Source: Lactobacillus sp. ESL0677 (lineage in GTDB: Bacteria; Bacillota; Bacilli; Lactobacillales; Lactobacillaceae). Taken from it: DNA of 64,000 bases. Below, one piece after another: positions 17,267 through 26,714 of this stretch (its first letter is position 1; every line of letters starts with the position of its first letter). Position numbers and translations under genes: made by a program. The stretch covers positions 1,240,001 through 1,304,000 of the forward strand of contig NZ_CP113946.1 in assembly GCF_029392875.1 (NCBI RefSeq). The letters run 5' to 3'. The notes below the pieces were generated by a model. That model saw nothing but the letters and a program-made list of their open reading frames with translations, searched no databases and was not told the DNA's origin.

Positions 17267-17295
17267 TTGCTACAATTGTGTAAGCTTCTTTATAT
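17267..17295 (+). promoter_or_regulatory. Probable promoter of the first permease
   Basis: TTGCTA (17267-17272) and TTATAT (17290-17295), 17 nt apart, 29 nt before the GTG start. A second possible pair, TTGCGA (17222) with TACGAT 17 nt on, lies upstream and overlaps a sequence, GCATTTGCGATTA (17217 on), that is almost repeated before the second permease. Confidence 0.4.
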
Positions 17296-17324
17296 TGACA
17301 TAAGAATTTCAAGGAGAATAAAAC

Positions 17325-18758
17325 GTGAATTTATGGAAAAAAATTAATCGTAAAGAAGATCCGCGGGTCTATGAACAAAAGGACGGTCAATTAGTTCGTT
17401 CACTCACTGTGAAGGATTTTTTAGCGTTAGGGGTTGGAACAATCGTTTCCACCTCAATCTTTACGCTGCCAGGCGAAGTAGCCGCCTTGCACACGGGACC
17501 AGCTGTCGCCATTTCTTGTATCTTAGCTGCCATCGTTGCCGGGATTGTTTCTTTTGCCTATGCCGAAATGGCCGGAGCAATGCCATTTGCCGGGTCTGCA
17601 TATTCTTGGATTAATGTTGTTTTCGGCGAAGTCTGGGGCTGGATTGCTGGCTGGGCACTTTTGGCCGAGTATTTTATTGCCATGTCGTTTATCGGCTCAG
17701 GAATTTCGGCTAATTTGCGTGCTCTAATTGCTCCTCTGGGACTAAAATTGCCGGCTGCTTTGTCTAACCCATTTGGCGTTCAAGGCGGTGTGGTCGACCT
17801 TATTTCAATTGTCTCGATCTTTTTAGTTTCCTTATTAATTAGTCACGGCGTGTCTGAGGCATCTCGCGTTGAGAACGCCCTAGTTGCACTCAAGGTAATT
17901 GCAATTTTATTGTTCATTATTGTTGGTATGACCGCAATTAAGACGGCTAACTTCGTGCCATTTATTCCGCAATATCATGCAACTAGCAGCGGTCCTTTTG
18001 GTGGTTGGCAAGGAATTTATGCTGGTGTATCCATGATTTTCGTATCCTATTTGGGCTTTGACGCAATCGCAGCCAATTCGGCAGAAGCTAAAAATCCGGA
18101 AAAGACAATGCCGCGCGGGATTGTCGGTTCACTATTAATCGCCGTTGTCTTATTTGTCGCCGTTAGCTTAGTATTAATTGGTGTTGTTCCTTATCAAAGA
18201 TACCTAAATTCTGCAGAACCTGTTGGACTTGCCCTACGTTCAATCGGTCATGGCACTGTTGCTACAATCGTCCAAACAATCGCTGTTTTTGGCATGTTCA
18301 CCGCGTTAATTGGATTATGCATGTCAAGCTCAAGATTAGTCTATTCCTTTGGTCGTGACGGTATGCTGCCGAAAAAGTTAGGCAAATTAACGGTAGATAA
18401 AAAGCCCAATAATGCACTCTGGACAATTACCATCGTGGCCATCTTAATTAGTGCATTCTTGCCCTTCTCCTTTTTAACCCAATTAGTTTCTGCTGGAACA
18501 CTAATTGCCTTCATGTTTGTTTCATTAGGGATTTATCGCTTGCGACCACGTGAAGGCGTGGACATTTCTGAGCCTGCATTTAAAATGCCCTTTTACCCTG
18601 TACTGCCATTCTTAGCCTTTTTGGGGTCTCTTGTTGTCTTTATGGGACTGGATGTTCATGCCAAAATTTATGCAGTTATTTGGTTTATCATTGGATTAGT
18701 CATCTATTTCTGTTACGGCTTTGCACACTCAACAATGAACAAGCAAGATGAAGTTTAA
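17325..18758 (+). CDS. APC-family amino acid permease (copy 1)
   Basis: A 477-residue membrane transporter with about 12 TM helices. APC/CAT features: DFLALGVGTIVSTSIFTLPG in TM1, YAEMAGAMPFAGSAYSW in TM3, and FDAIAANSAEAKNPEKTMPRG after TM6, a region typical of YfnA-like cationic amino acid permeases. Substrate unknown. GTG start with AAGGAG 8 nt upstream. The next gene is a close paralogue with the same layout, indicating tandem duplication. The block lies inside the SRP/SMC region beside pepD, suggesting a role in amino-acid supply. Confidence 0.88.
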   Translation: MNLWKKINRKEDPRVYEQKDGQLVRSLTVKDFLALGVGTIVSTSIFTLPGEVAALHTGPAVAISCILAAIVAGIVSFAYAEMAGAMPFAGSAYSWINVVFGEVWGWIAGWALLAEYFIAMSFIGSGISANLRALIAPLGLKLPAALSNPFGVQGGVVDLISIVSIFLVSLLISHGVSEASRVENALVALKVIAILLFIIVGMTAIKTANFVPFIPQYHATSSGPFGGWQGIYAGVSMIFVSYLGFDAIAANSAEAKNPEKTMPRGIVGSLLIAVVLFVAVSLVLIGVVPYQRYLNSAEPVGLALRSIGHGTVATIVQTIAVFGMFTALIGLCMSSSRLVYSFGRDGMLPKKLGKLTVDKKPNNALWTITIVAILISAFLPFSFLTQLVSAGTLIAFMFVSLGIYRLRPREGVDISEPAFKMPFYPVLPFLAFLGSLVVFMGLDVHAKIYAVIWFIIGLVIYFCYGFAHSTMNKQDEV

Positions 18759-18773
18759 TAATTTCAATCACGT

Positions 18774-18807
18774 AAAAAAGCGCAGTTAGTCATAACCGCT
18801 TTTTTTA
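18774..18807 (+). terminator. Terminator after permease copy 1
   Basis: 9-bp A/T-flanked stem (18774-18782 with 18797-18805 approximately), inner GTTA/TAAC pairing and a T7 tract. The two permeases are thus separate transcripts. Confidence 0.75.
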
Positions 18808-18830
18808 TTTTGCTAAATAAAAAGTTGCAT

Positions 18831-18859
18831 TTGACGATTAAAATAATTTGCATTAACAT
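18831..18859 (+). promoter_or_regulatory. Probable promoter of the second permease
   Basis: TTGACG (18831-18836) and TAACAT (18854-18859) with a 17-nt spacer. The -35 lies in GCATTTGACGATTA (18827-18840), which matches the box before permease copy 1 but for one inserted base; TTTGACGATT also occurs at 17160-17169. Confidence 0.5.
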
Positions 18860-18916
18860 TAATTATTATTTAATTTAATTATTAAAAAATAATCTTATCT
18901 GATGGAGGTAGTTTAG

Positions 18917-20341
18917 TTGAAGTTATGGCAAACAATGAATCGCAAGGAAAATCCTAATATTTATCAAGAAAAAGATGGCCACTTGGTGCGCACTTTAAAG
19001 GTACGCGACTTCTTGGCTCTTGGTGTTGGGACAATCGTCTCCACCTCTATTTTCACGCTGCCAGGAGAAGTTGCAGCTTTGCACACGGGACCAGCAGTTG
19101 CTATCTCTTGTGTTGTCGCCTCGATTGTTGCTGGACTTGTGGCCTTTGCCTATGCCGAAATGGCAGCAGCAATGCCATTCGCCGGTTCTGTTTATTCTTG
19201 GATTAATGTCGTCTTTGGTGAATTTTGGGGTTGGATTTCTGGCTGGGCACTCTTAGCCGAATATTTAATTGGCATGGCCTTTGTCAGTTCTGGCTTATCA
19301 GCCAATCTGCGAGCACTAATTGCGCCGTTAGGTTGGAACCTGCCGGCATTTTTGGCCAACCCGATTGGCGTTAATGGCGGATTAGTCGACCTTGTAGCTC
19401 TGATTGCCATCATGCTTGCAGCGATTTTAGTTAGTTTCGGGGTGTCGAAAGCATCTCGAGTTGAAAATATTTTAGTTGTTGTTAAAGTTTTGGCCATCTT
19501 ACTTTTTGTTGTTGTCGGCTTAACGGCAATTAAAGCAGCTAACTTCGTACCATTTATCCCACACTATCGCGCTACTACACACGGACCATTCGGCGGCTGG
19601 CAAGGAATTTATGCCGGTGTCTCGATGATTTATATTTCCTTCTTAGGATTTGATACCATTGCTTCCAATTCAGCCGAAGCCATTAATCCCCAAAAGACCA
19701 TGCCGCGCGGCATTATTGGGTCATTATTAATCGCTGTCGTTTTATTTGTGGCAGTAAGCTTAGATATTGTTGGTATGGTGCCTTACCAACAATATCTAAA
19801 CTCGGCTGAACCAGTCGGTTACGCCCTGCGTCAGACTGGTCACGGCGGTGTTGCAATCATTGTTCAATCCGTAGCTGTTTTAGGCATGTTTACTGCTTTA
19901 ATTGGTCTATGTATGGCAAGCTCGCGGCTAGTCTACTCATTTGGCCGTGACGGCATGTTACCTAAAAAGTTAGGTAAACTTAATCAAGATCACAGACCAG
20001 AAACAGCATTATGGACAGTAGCAATTGTTGCTATTATTATCTCAGCTTTTATTCCTTTTGCCTTTTTGACTCAATTAGTTTCTGCAGGGACATTAATTGC
20101 CTTTATGTTCGTCTCGATTGGTATTTATCGTTTGCGCCCACGCGAAGGCCATGATATTGCCGATCCGGCTTTCAAAATGCCCCTCTATCCCGTTTTACCG
20201 TTTCTTGCATTCTTAGGTTCATTCGCCGTCTTCTTGGGTCTAGACAATCAAGCCAAAAAGTACATGCTAATTTGGTCAATAGTTGGCATCATCATTTATT
20301 ACCTCTATGGCATGCACCATTCGGCAATGAACAAGCAATAA
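18917..20341 (+). CDS. APC-family amino acid permease (copy 2)
   Basis: A 474-residue paralogue of the previous gene, colinear throughout and identical over long stretches (for example FLALGVGTIVSTSIFTLPGE and the GPFGGWQGIYAGVSMI segment). Differences cluster in some TM cores (SLDIVGMVPYQQY versus SLVLIGVVPYQRY), so substrate preference may differ. The start is TTG at 18917, 8 nt after GGAGG. It has its own promoter and converges on pepD over a shared terminator. Confidence 0.88.
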   Translation: MKLWQTMNRKENPNIYQEKDGHLVRTLKVRDFLALGVGTIVSTSIFTLPGEVAALHTGPAVAISCVVASIVAGLVAFAYAEMAAAMPFAGSVYSWINVVFGEFWGWISGWALLAEYLIGMAFVSSGLSANLRALIAPLGWNLPAFLANPIGVNGGLVDLVALIAIMLAAILVSFGVSKASRVENILVVVKVLAILLFVVVGLTAIKAANFVPFIPHYRATTHGPFGGWQGIYAGVSMIYISFLGFDTIASNSAEAINPQKTMPRGIIGSLLIAVVLFVAVSLDIVGMVPYQQYLNSAEPVGYALRQTGHGGVAIIVQSVAVLGMFTALIGLCMASSRLVYSFGRDGMLPKKLGKLNQDHRPETALWTVAIVAIIISAFIPFAFLTQLVSAGTLIAFMFVSIGIYRLRPREGHDIADPAFKMPLYPVLPFLAFLGSFAVFLGLDNQAKKYMLIWSIVGIIIYYLYGMHHSAMNKQ

Positions 20342-20354
20342 CTTTTAACCATAC

Positions 20355-20387
20355 AAAAAGCCTTAACTATCACGGTTAAGGCTTTTT
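20355..20387. terminator. Bidirectional terminator between permease copy 2 and pepD
   Basis: Perfect 13-bp stem (20355-20367 with 20375-20387), 7-nt loop, A5/T5-plus ends on each strand; lies between converging genes. Confidence 0.88.
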
Positions 20388-20393
20388 TATTTA

Positions 20394-21818
20394 CTATAAG
20401 TTTTCATCCATATTGAAGGTCAACTTCGACATATTAATTGAGTCAATCATCATCTGACCCCACAACTTTTCTGATTGTTTGCGAGTATAAGCAACCGTTT
20501 CTTGGTTTGCTTTAGTCAAATAAGCAGTCAATTCGCTGCCACTCTTACCGTCAGCACCAGCAATAACATCTTCAACGCGACGACGGAAGTATTGGTTCAA
20601 GTCCTTCAAGTAGTCGGTATCCAGCTGAACAAATTGGGGATAGTGACTTTCAACGATTGTTGCCAAAGACTTGTAATACCACCAAGCATCCTTCATGTTG
20701 TAATCCATTGAAGTGTCGTTATATGACGGATCAGTATCATTCATGTTGGCAAAGAACGGTACAAACGGGGTAAAGGTTGGGCCACCAATACATAACCACA
20801 TGATTGCAGCCTTATCTTGATCAACATCACTTCTAATTTGCAAAATATGCGCATTTTGGGTTCTGTTTAAGCCAATTGGACGAAACCGATGCTTTTCTTC
20901 CTCTGTTCCCTTACCAAATGGATCATAGGGCGTATCTTGATAATGACTGCCAAGCACAAATTCAATATCTTCACGCGTAATCTTCTTTGTTGCGCGACGG
21001 ATAAATGGCAAGTCACCGTCAGTTGGGTCTTGTTCAACTTCGGGATTAAAATACTTCTGACCATACCAAACCCGGTTAGTGTTGTAATGTCGATCCTGTT
21101 CAGTATAGGTACCAAAGATGTGGCGGAAGTTCCAGCCTTCATGGTCTGTATTTAAATGATGAGCGGTCACAAATTCTTGAATGCCGTCGCTCCACATAAA
21201 GTTAGCTGGATCATTAAAATCAACTTGTTCAATTGAAACCCGGTTAGCTGCAATCGCATATGCATCATCAGGAATTCTTTGGGCAACCCAGTGGTGACCA
21301 GTCACAATTTCCATATACCAAATTTCATCTTGGTCACTAAACAAAACCGAGTTACCAGCAGGTGAACCATACTTAGCGATTAGCTTACCTAAATACTCGA
21401 CCCCATTTTTAGCTGAATGGATGTATGGCAGAACAACTGATTGCATGCAGTCCTCATCCAAACCGTCTTTAACTAATGGGTCAAAAGCCAAGGCGCGTTC
21501 ATTACCATAAGTTGATTCTGTACACGACATGGCAACATTTTCTTGGTTAATACCACTTTCGTCATAATAACCACGGTGTTGATAATCAACATTTGGAACT
21601 GCTGGCACAGCTTGTGCATCCTCAGGTAGATTCATCGTAAACTTATTCAGCCACGACTTAATCTTGCGTCCCCTTTCACCATTAGCAGCTGGATGAATAA
21701 TAAACTTTTGTGGTGTTATTGGCCGAAAAGTGTCATCGTTGCGGGCGATCATTGTTGAACCGTCAATTGAAGCATTTTTACCAACCAAAATGGTGGTACA
21801 TGCACTGTATTCTTTCAT
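20394..21818 (-). CDS. pepD: C69-family dipeptidase PepD
   Basis: A 474-residue cytosolic dipeptidase of the N-terminal-nucleophile fold. The protein begins MKEYSACTTILVGKNAS; the Cys at about residue 7 is the expected nucleophile after removal of a short propeptide. ASIDGSTMIARNDD and the long central domain match lactobacillar PepDA. The start is ATG at 21818 with AAGGAG upstream; a frame six codons longer would include that site. It lies 21 nt after ftsY on the same strand. With opp and the permeases it supports peptide-based nitrogen nutrition. Confidence 0.92.
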   Translation of the reverse strand: MKEYSACTTILVGKNASIDGSTMIARNDDTFRPITPQKFIIHPAANGERGRKIKSWLNKFTMNLPEDAQAVPAVPNVDYQHRGYYDESGINQENVAMSCTESTYGNERALAFDPLVKDGLDEDCMQSVVLPYIHSAKNGVEYLGKLIAKYGSPAGNSVLFSDQDEIWYMEIVTGHHWVAQRIPDDAYAIAANRVSIEQVDFNDPANFMWSDGIQEFVTAHHLNTDHEGWNFRHIFGTYTEQDRHYNTNRVWYGQKYFNPEVEQDPTDGDLPFIRRATKKITREDIEFVLGSHYQDTPYDPFGKGTEEEKHRFRPIGLNRTQNAHILQIRSDVDQDKAAIMWLCIGGPTFTPFVPFFANMNDTDPSYNDTSMDYNMKDAWWYYKSLATIVESHYPQFVQLDTDYLKDLNQYFRRRVEDVIAGADGKSGSELTAYLTKANQETVAYTRKQSEKLWGQMMIDSINMSKLTFNMDENL

Positions 21819-21839
21819 AATTTTCTCCTTTTGCACTAA

Positions 21840-23138
21840 TTATACCAAATCATGGAAAAGTCCAACAGCATAATTCGCTGCGTCAAAATCAGCCAGGTCC
21901 TCAGGCTTTTCACCTAAACCAACTAGCTTCACCGGCAACTTCATTTCGTTTCTAATTGCCAGCACAACCCCACCTTTGGAAGAGCCATCTAATTTAGTTA
22001 AAACCAAACCAGTTAACTTAGTGGTCTTATCAAAGTCTTTTGCTTGCAACAAGGCATTTTGCCCAGTTGAGCCGTCTAAAACTAACAAGGTTTCTGTTGG
22101 TTCATCAGGTGCCTGCTTTTTAATGATGCGCTCAATCTTCTCAAGTTCGCTCATTAAATTCTTCTTATTTTGCAAACGACCAGCTGTATCGACCAATAAG
22201 TAATCAACATGCTCCTTAATTGCTCTTGCCGTTGCGTCATAAACAACTGAAGCGGGGTCGGCCTGTTCTTTTCCTGTTACGACAGGGACATCAACACGAT
22301 TGCCCCATTCAACCAATTGCTCAACTGCACCGGCTCTGAACGTATCAGCAGCTGCTAACAACACCGACTTGCCCTGATCCTTGAACCGCTTCGCTAATTT
22401 ACCAATCGTCGTGGTCTTGCCAGCGCCATTAACTCCGACAAAAAGATAAATATTGGGTTGACCATCATCGTGAGAGCGCAATTTTTCATTTTCGGCATCC
22501 CCGTTCTTGTCGTATAGGTCCACCAACTTTTCAACGATTAATTTCTTTAAGTCATTATGCGACTTAGCCTTTTGTAATTTGGCTTCGTCTTTTAACTCTG
22601 ATGTTAATTCCTCAGCAGTTTCAAAGCCAACGTCTGATTCAATCAACAATTCTTCCAAATCGTCAAAAAAGTCCTCGTCAACCGACCTAAATTGCGCAAA
22701 GAACTGATTTAACCGAGCACCAAAACCTTTGTTGGTTTTGGCAAGGCCCTTTTCGTACAGTTCTGTTTGGTCTTGCTTCTGCGTTGCAGTTTCTAGAGGC
22801 GTTGCTTCTGCTTTAGATTCCGTCTTCGGTTCTGTCATTTCTTCAACTGCAGACGTACTTACAGCTGATTCGCTAGGTGCAGCAGACATTGTTTGACTGC
22901 TAGAAACAGATTCCGCTGTCGCTTCCGACTGTGACTCAGACTTTGGCTCATTCACCGCACTTATTGCAGCTGATGAAATTGTACTTTCATCTTCACTCTG
23001 CGCAACTTCTTGCGTCTCAGCGCCAGCACTAGATTCTAGTTTGGCTTCAGACTGTTGTTCTGCCTCAACTTTAGGCTCTACTTCAGCCTCTTCTTTATTA
23101 CCAAATAGTGATTTTTTGATTTTATCAAATAAGCCCAC
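21840..23138 (-). CDS. ftsY: SRP receptor FtsY
   Basis: A 432-residue SRP receptor GTPase. Residues 1-125 are a low-complexity acidic A domain rich in Glu, Ser and Ala, much longer than the minimal receptor, starting with an amphipathic MGLFDKIKKSLFG. The NG domain follows, with GVNGAGKTTTIGKLAKRF, DTAGRLQNKKNLM and TKLDGSSKGGVVLA. It starts 2 nt after smc, in the usual rnc-smc-ftsY order. The A domain probably mediates membrane association. Confidence 0.97.
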   Translation of the reverse strand: MGLFDKIKKSLFGNKEEAEVEPKVEAEQQSEAKLESSAGAETQEVAQSEDESTISSAAISAVNEPKSESQSEATAESVSSSQTMSAAPSESAVSTSAVEEMTEPKTESKAEATPLETATQKQDQTELYEKGLAKTNKGFGARLNQFFAQFRSVDEDFFDDLEELLIESDVGFETAEELTSELKDEAKLQKAKSHNDLKKLIVEKLVDLYDKNGDAENEKLRSHDDGQPNIYLFVGVNGAGKTTTIGKLAKRFKDQGKSVLLAAADTFRAGAVEQLVEWGNRVDVPVVTGKEQADPASVVYDATARAIKEHVDYLLVDTAGRLQNKKNLMSELEKIERIIKKQAPDEPTETLLVLDGSTGQNALLQAKDFDKTTKLTGLVLTKLDGSSKGGVVLAIRNEMKLPVKLVGLGEKPEDLADFDAANYAVGLFHDLV

Positions 23139-23140
23139 TC

Positions 23141-26100
23141 TTAGTTCACCTCATTTTTTAATTCTTTTAACGATACTGAAAAGACTTGCGAAACGCCAGA
23201 CTCTTGCATCACAACGCCATATAATTGGTCCGCTCGCTCCATTGTACCGCGCCGGTGCGTAATCACAATAAATTGTGTATGCATGTCGTATTTTTTCAAA
23301 AATTGTGCAAATCGGGTCACGTTCGCATCGTCCAAGGCAGCTTCGACCTCGTCCAAAACGCAAAATGGCACCGGCTTAACCTTCAGCATCGCAAATAATA
23401 ATGTAATGGCCGTCAATGCCCGTTCACCACCGGACAACAGACTTAAGCGCTGCAACTTTTTGCCAGGTGGCTGCGCAATAATTTCAACCCCCGTCGTTAA
23501 CAAGTCATCAGAATCGGTTAAAACCAGCTTTGCATTGCCGCCGTCAAAAACAACTGGGAACAGTTCCTTAAAGCTCTTGGCAACCGCAGTAAAAGTCTTA
23601 CTGAAACGATTGCCAACTTCCTTGTCTAATTCAGTCATTGACTGGCGCAAATTATCTCGCGCCTTAAGCAAGTCGTTCTGCTGATTATTGAGAAAATCAT
23701 AACGCGTTTTAACTTCTTCATATTCGTCAATTGACTTTAAGTTAACTGGACCAATATCCTCAAGCGTCATGCGGTGCAATTTAACTTCTTTTTGCAATTG
23801 CTCACGCGTTTGTTGCGTATTTTCACCCTCAGCATGGGCCAATGCAGCCTCATAAGTCAATGAATAATCTTTATTCAAAGTTTCAAGTCGTTGGTCAATT
23901 TTACTGCTAAACTGGGCAATCTTAACCGAAAGGCCTTCTTGCTCACTTGCCGCATCCTTACGTAAATCATAATTGCGGCTGGCAACTTGGTCCAATTGAT
24001 TAATTTGCGCATCAAATTGCCCGAGCTGCGAACTTAATGTATTCAGCTTTTCTTGCAGTTTAGCCTTTTGCTTAATACCAGTTGCATTTTCTTGGTGCAA
24101 TTCCTGCTTTTTTTCTTGGTCAAGCTGACCATGATGTTCCAAATCCGCAAGTTTTGCTGTCAAGGTCTTAACTTGTTTTTGCTGGTCAGTTAATTCTTGC
24201 TGATTTGTCTTTTGTTGACTAGCCAAATTTTCTAATTTGTTAGTATAAACCGCAATTTGTGGATCAAGTTCAGCCAACTTATCCTGGACTTTTTGGTTTA
24301 ACGTTGCAAAGTTCTTAATTCGCTCCTGAAGCTGGCTAATCTGCTCTTTTTGTTCAGCAATTTTTGTCACAAAATCGGCCTTTTGCTGCTCAGCCTGCTT
24401 AATCTTCGCCGTTAACGACGCAATTTGCTTGTCTCGCTCTTCTCTGCGAGATTCAAACAATTGGTTGGCAGCTTTTAGGCGGTCAACCTCTTTTTCTTGG
24501 TTTTGATAAGAAAGGACAGCTTCGCCCAAATCGCGACTAACTTCCTGCAATTTCTGTTTAACTTCAGACAATTGCTGCGTTAATTCTTCGTCTTGCTTAA
24601 CTAGCGTTGCTAAATCTGTCTGGTCAATAGTTAAACCTTCTTTTAATTGCGCGATTTTTTGTTTAAGCTGCGTTAATTCAGCAGCAGTTTGCAAAGGCGA
24701 ATTATTCTTTTGGTTGCGGACACCACCAGTCATTGAACCGCCGGGCGAGATAATATCGCCGTCTAAGGTAACAATTCGGTAGCGGCCAATGCGACGCGAA
24801 ATTTGCAAAGCATTATCAATCGTATCGACAATCACCGTACTCCCAAGCAGGTAATTAATCGCCGGACTAATATCTTCGCTACTGGAACTTTGCACCAAAT
24901 CACTGGCAATCCCCTGATAACCAGCAAACGACTGCAAACTGCGAACGGTTGAAGCAGGAATTGAATACTGCCGTAAGCCATCTAATGGTAAAAACGTGGC
25001 TCGACCAGCACGACGCTGCTTTAACTGATTAATCGCATCTCGAGCATCTGAACGCGTCGCCGCTACTAAGTCTTGCACGCCACCGCCAAGTGCCGTCGCC
25101 ATTGCGGCTTCTAGCTCTGCCGGAAATGAAATCAACTCACCAATTGCCCCAATAATTCCGGGATAGTCAGCCAGATTGTTTAAAACATTGCGAACACCAT
25201 AATAGTAACCCTCATGACGTTTGCGAATATTTTCCAATGCTTCATATCTTGCACTTACTTGATTCAGCCGGTGAGTATTTTCAGTAACAGTTTGTCGTAA
25301 ACTATTTAATTTTGCTTGGACATCTTCCTGCTTAGACATTAATGTAGCAGTCTGCTGCTGCTCTTTTGTCCGCTTTTCCTTAAGTGCTGTGCCTTCTGAC
25401 TTTAGCCGATCCAGTTCTGCTCTTGACTTCGTTAATTCGGTTGTCACATCAATATTTTGATAACTACTGTCATCACGCGTTCTTTTTAATTCAGAATTGA
25501 GATAAACAATTTCATTATTATTGGAAGTTTGATCTTGTAATAACTGGATATAATCAGAGCGTAGATCGTCTAATTTTTGATTTAAGTTAGCGGGATTTTC
25601 GTTTAATTCCGCAGTTAAATCCGAGCGCTGATCTTGCAGTTTCTGCTGCTGATTAATTAGCGCTGTCTTTTGCTCAGCCAGATTTTTACCATCAGCCTGA
25701 AGCTGGACAACCTGGGCTTTTAAATCGCTTAATTCAGCCTGATATTCTTTCTTAGTGGCTTCGCTATATTGCTTGCTTTGCTCCGCAATCTGCAAGTTGG
25801 CGTTTAAATCCGACAGTTTTTTAGTTAATGCGAGTAAATCGGCCTGCACCTGCTCACGCTGGTCGCTTAATTGCTTGTATTCATTGCGCTTAGTTGTGAC
25901 CGCACTTTGAGATTCCTTAACTTCGCAATCAAGCTTAGACAGCAGAACCTGATTTTTGTCAGCTTTTTGTTGCACCTGGGCTTTTTGCTTATCCAAATCC
26001 GCAATTTCAAAGGCCAACAAGGTTTTTAACTTTTGATCAAGCCCCTGCTTTTGAAATTGGTACTCCTTAGCTAATGAACTCTGTTCATGCAGCGGCTCAA

Positions 26101-26704
26101 TCCGTTGCTCCAGTTCCTTAACCAAATCATTAATTCTAACCAAGTTGTCTGTCGTCTGTTCAAGCTGCAGGCTAGCAGCTTCCTTTTGCTTCTTAAAGTG
26201 AAGTACCCCAGCAGCTTCTTCAAACAGCACTCGCCGTGCTTCTGGACGCGAATTTAGTATTTGGTCTACTCGTCCCTGAGAGATAATCGCTAAACTATCT
26301 TGCGAAATTCCAGAATCCAAAAAAAGTGCGCGAACATCGCGCTGTCTAACTGAATGCTTGTTAATCAAGTATTCATTATCACCTGAAAGCAAAATTCGCC
26401 GCGTTACCGTCACTTGGTCGGCGTCAAAATGCAGCTCGCGTTTCTGATTGTCAAAAACCATCGTCACTTCAGCATGATTGGCACCCTTACGAAATTCACT
26501 TCCGGCAAAAATAACATCTTTCATATTAGAACCACGCAGCGACTTCGCCCGTGATTCACCCATTACCCACCGAATGGCTTCAGTAATATTACTTTTCCCA
26601 CTACCATTGGGGCCGACAATGCCAGTAATCCCAGCATCAAATTCAATCCTAGTCTTTTCTGCAAAAGATTTAAAACCGTCAATTATTAGTTCTTTTAATG
26701 GCAC
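23141..26704 (-). CDS. smc: Chromosome partition protein Smc
   Basis: A 1187-residue condensin ATPase. Head: Walker A GPNGSGKSNI near residue 32; hinge about 500-680 (GYYYGVRNVLNNLADYPG and GDIISPGGSMTGG); long Gln/Lys/Glu coiled coils on both sides; C-terminal head with LSGGERALTAI and Walker B FCVLDEVEAALDD. Full length. The start is GTG at 26704 (MPLKELIIDGFKSFAEK), 6-7 nt after GGGGG; a TTG two codons earlier abuts the ribosome site and is less likely. It works with ScpA/ScpB, not encoded here. Confidence 0.97.
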   Translation of the reverse strand: MPLKELIIDGFKSFAEKTRIEFDAGITGIVGPNGSGKSNITEAIRWVMGESRAKSLRGSNMKDVIFAGSEFRKGANHAEVTMVFDNQKRELHFDADQVTVTRRILLSGDNEYLINKHSVRQRDVRALFLDSGISQDSLAIISQGRVDQILNSRPEARRVLFEEAAGVLHFKKQKEAASLQLEQTTDNLVRINDLVKELEQRIEPLHEQSSLAKEYQFQKQGLDQKLKTLLAFEIADLDKQKAQVQQKADKNQVLLSKLDCEVKESQSAVTTKRNEYKQLSDQREQVQADLLALTKKLSDLNANLQIAEQSKQYSEATKKEYQAELSDLKAQVVQLQADGKNLAEQKTALINQQQKLQDQRSDLTAELNENPANLNQKLDDLRSDYIQLLQDQTSNNNEIVYLNSELKRTRDDSSYQNIDVTTELTKSRAELDRLKSEGTALKEKRTKEQQQTATLMSKQEDVQAKLNSLRQTVTENTHRLNQVSARYEALENIRKRHEGYYYGVRNVLNNLADYPGIIGAIGELISFPAELEAAMATALGGGVQDLVAATRSDARDAINQLKQRRAGRATFLPLDGLRQYSIPASTVRSLQSFAGYQGIASDLVQSSSSEDISPAINYLLGSTVIVDTIDNALQISRRIGRYRIVTLDGDIISPGGSMTGGVRNQKNNSPLQTAAELTQLKQKIAQLKEGLTIDQTDLATLVKQDEELTQQLSEVKQKLQEVSRDLGEAVLSYQNQEKEVDRLKAANQLFESRREERDKQIASLTAKIKQAEQQKADFVTKIAEQKEQISQLQERIKNFATLNQKVQDKLAELDPQIAVYTNKLENLASQQKTNQQELTDQQKQVKTLTAKLADLEHHGQLDQEKKQELHQENATGIKQKAKLQEKLNTLSSQLGQFDAQINQLDQVASRNYDLRKDAASEQEGLSVKIAQFSSKIDQRLETLNKDYSLTYEAALAHAEGENTQQTREQLQKEVKLHRMTLEDIGPVNLKSIDEYEEVKTRYDFLNNQQNDLLKARDNLRQSMTELDKEVGNRFSKTFTAVAKSFKELFPVVFDGGNAKLVLTDSDDLLTTGVEIIAQPPGKKLQRLSLLSGGERALTAITLLFAMLKVKPVPFCVLDEVEAALDDANVTRFAQFLKKYDMHTQFIVITHRRGTMERADQLYGVVMQESGVSQVFSVSLKELKNEVN

Positions 26705-26714
26705 AAGCAACCCC

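Noticed and set aside
23283..23684. 133-codon plus-strand frame opposite smc
   Set aside because: Lies wholly opposite the conserved Smc C-terminal head; codon pattern is that of a reverse-frame shadow.
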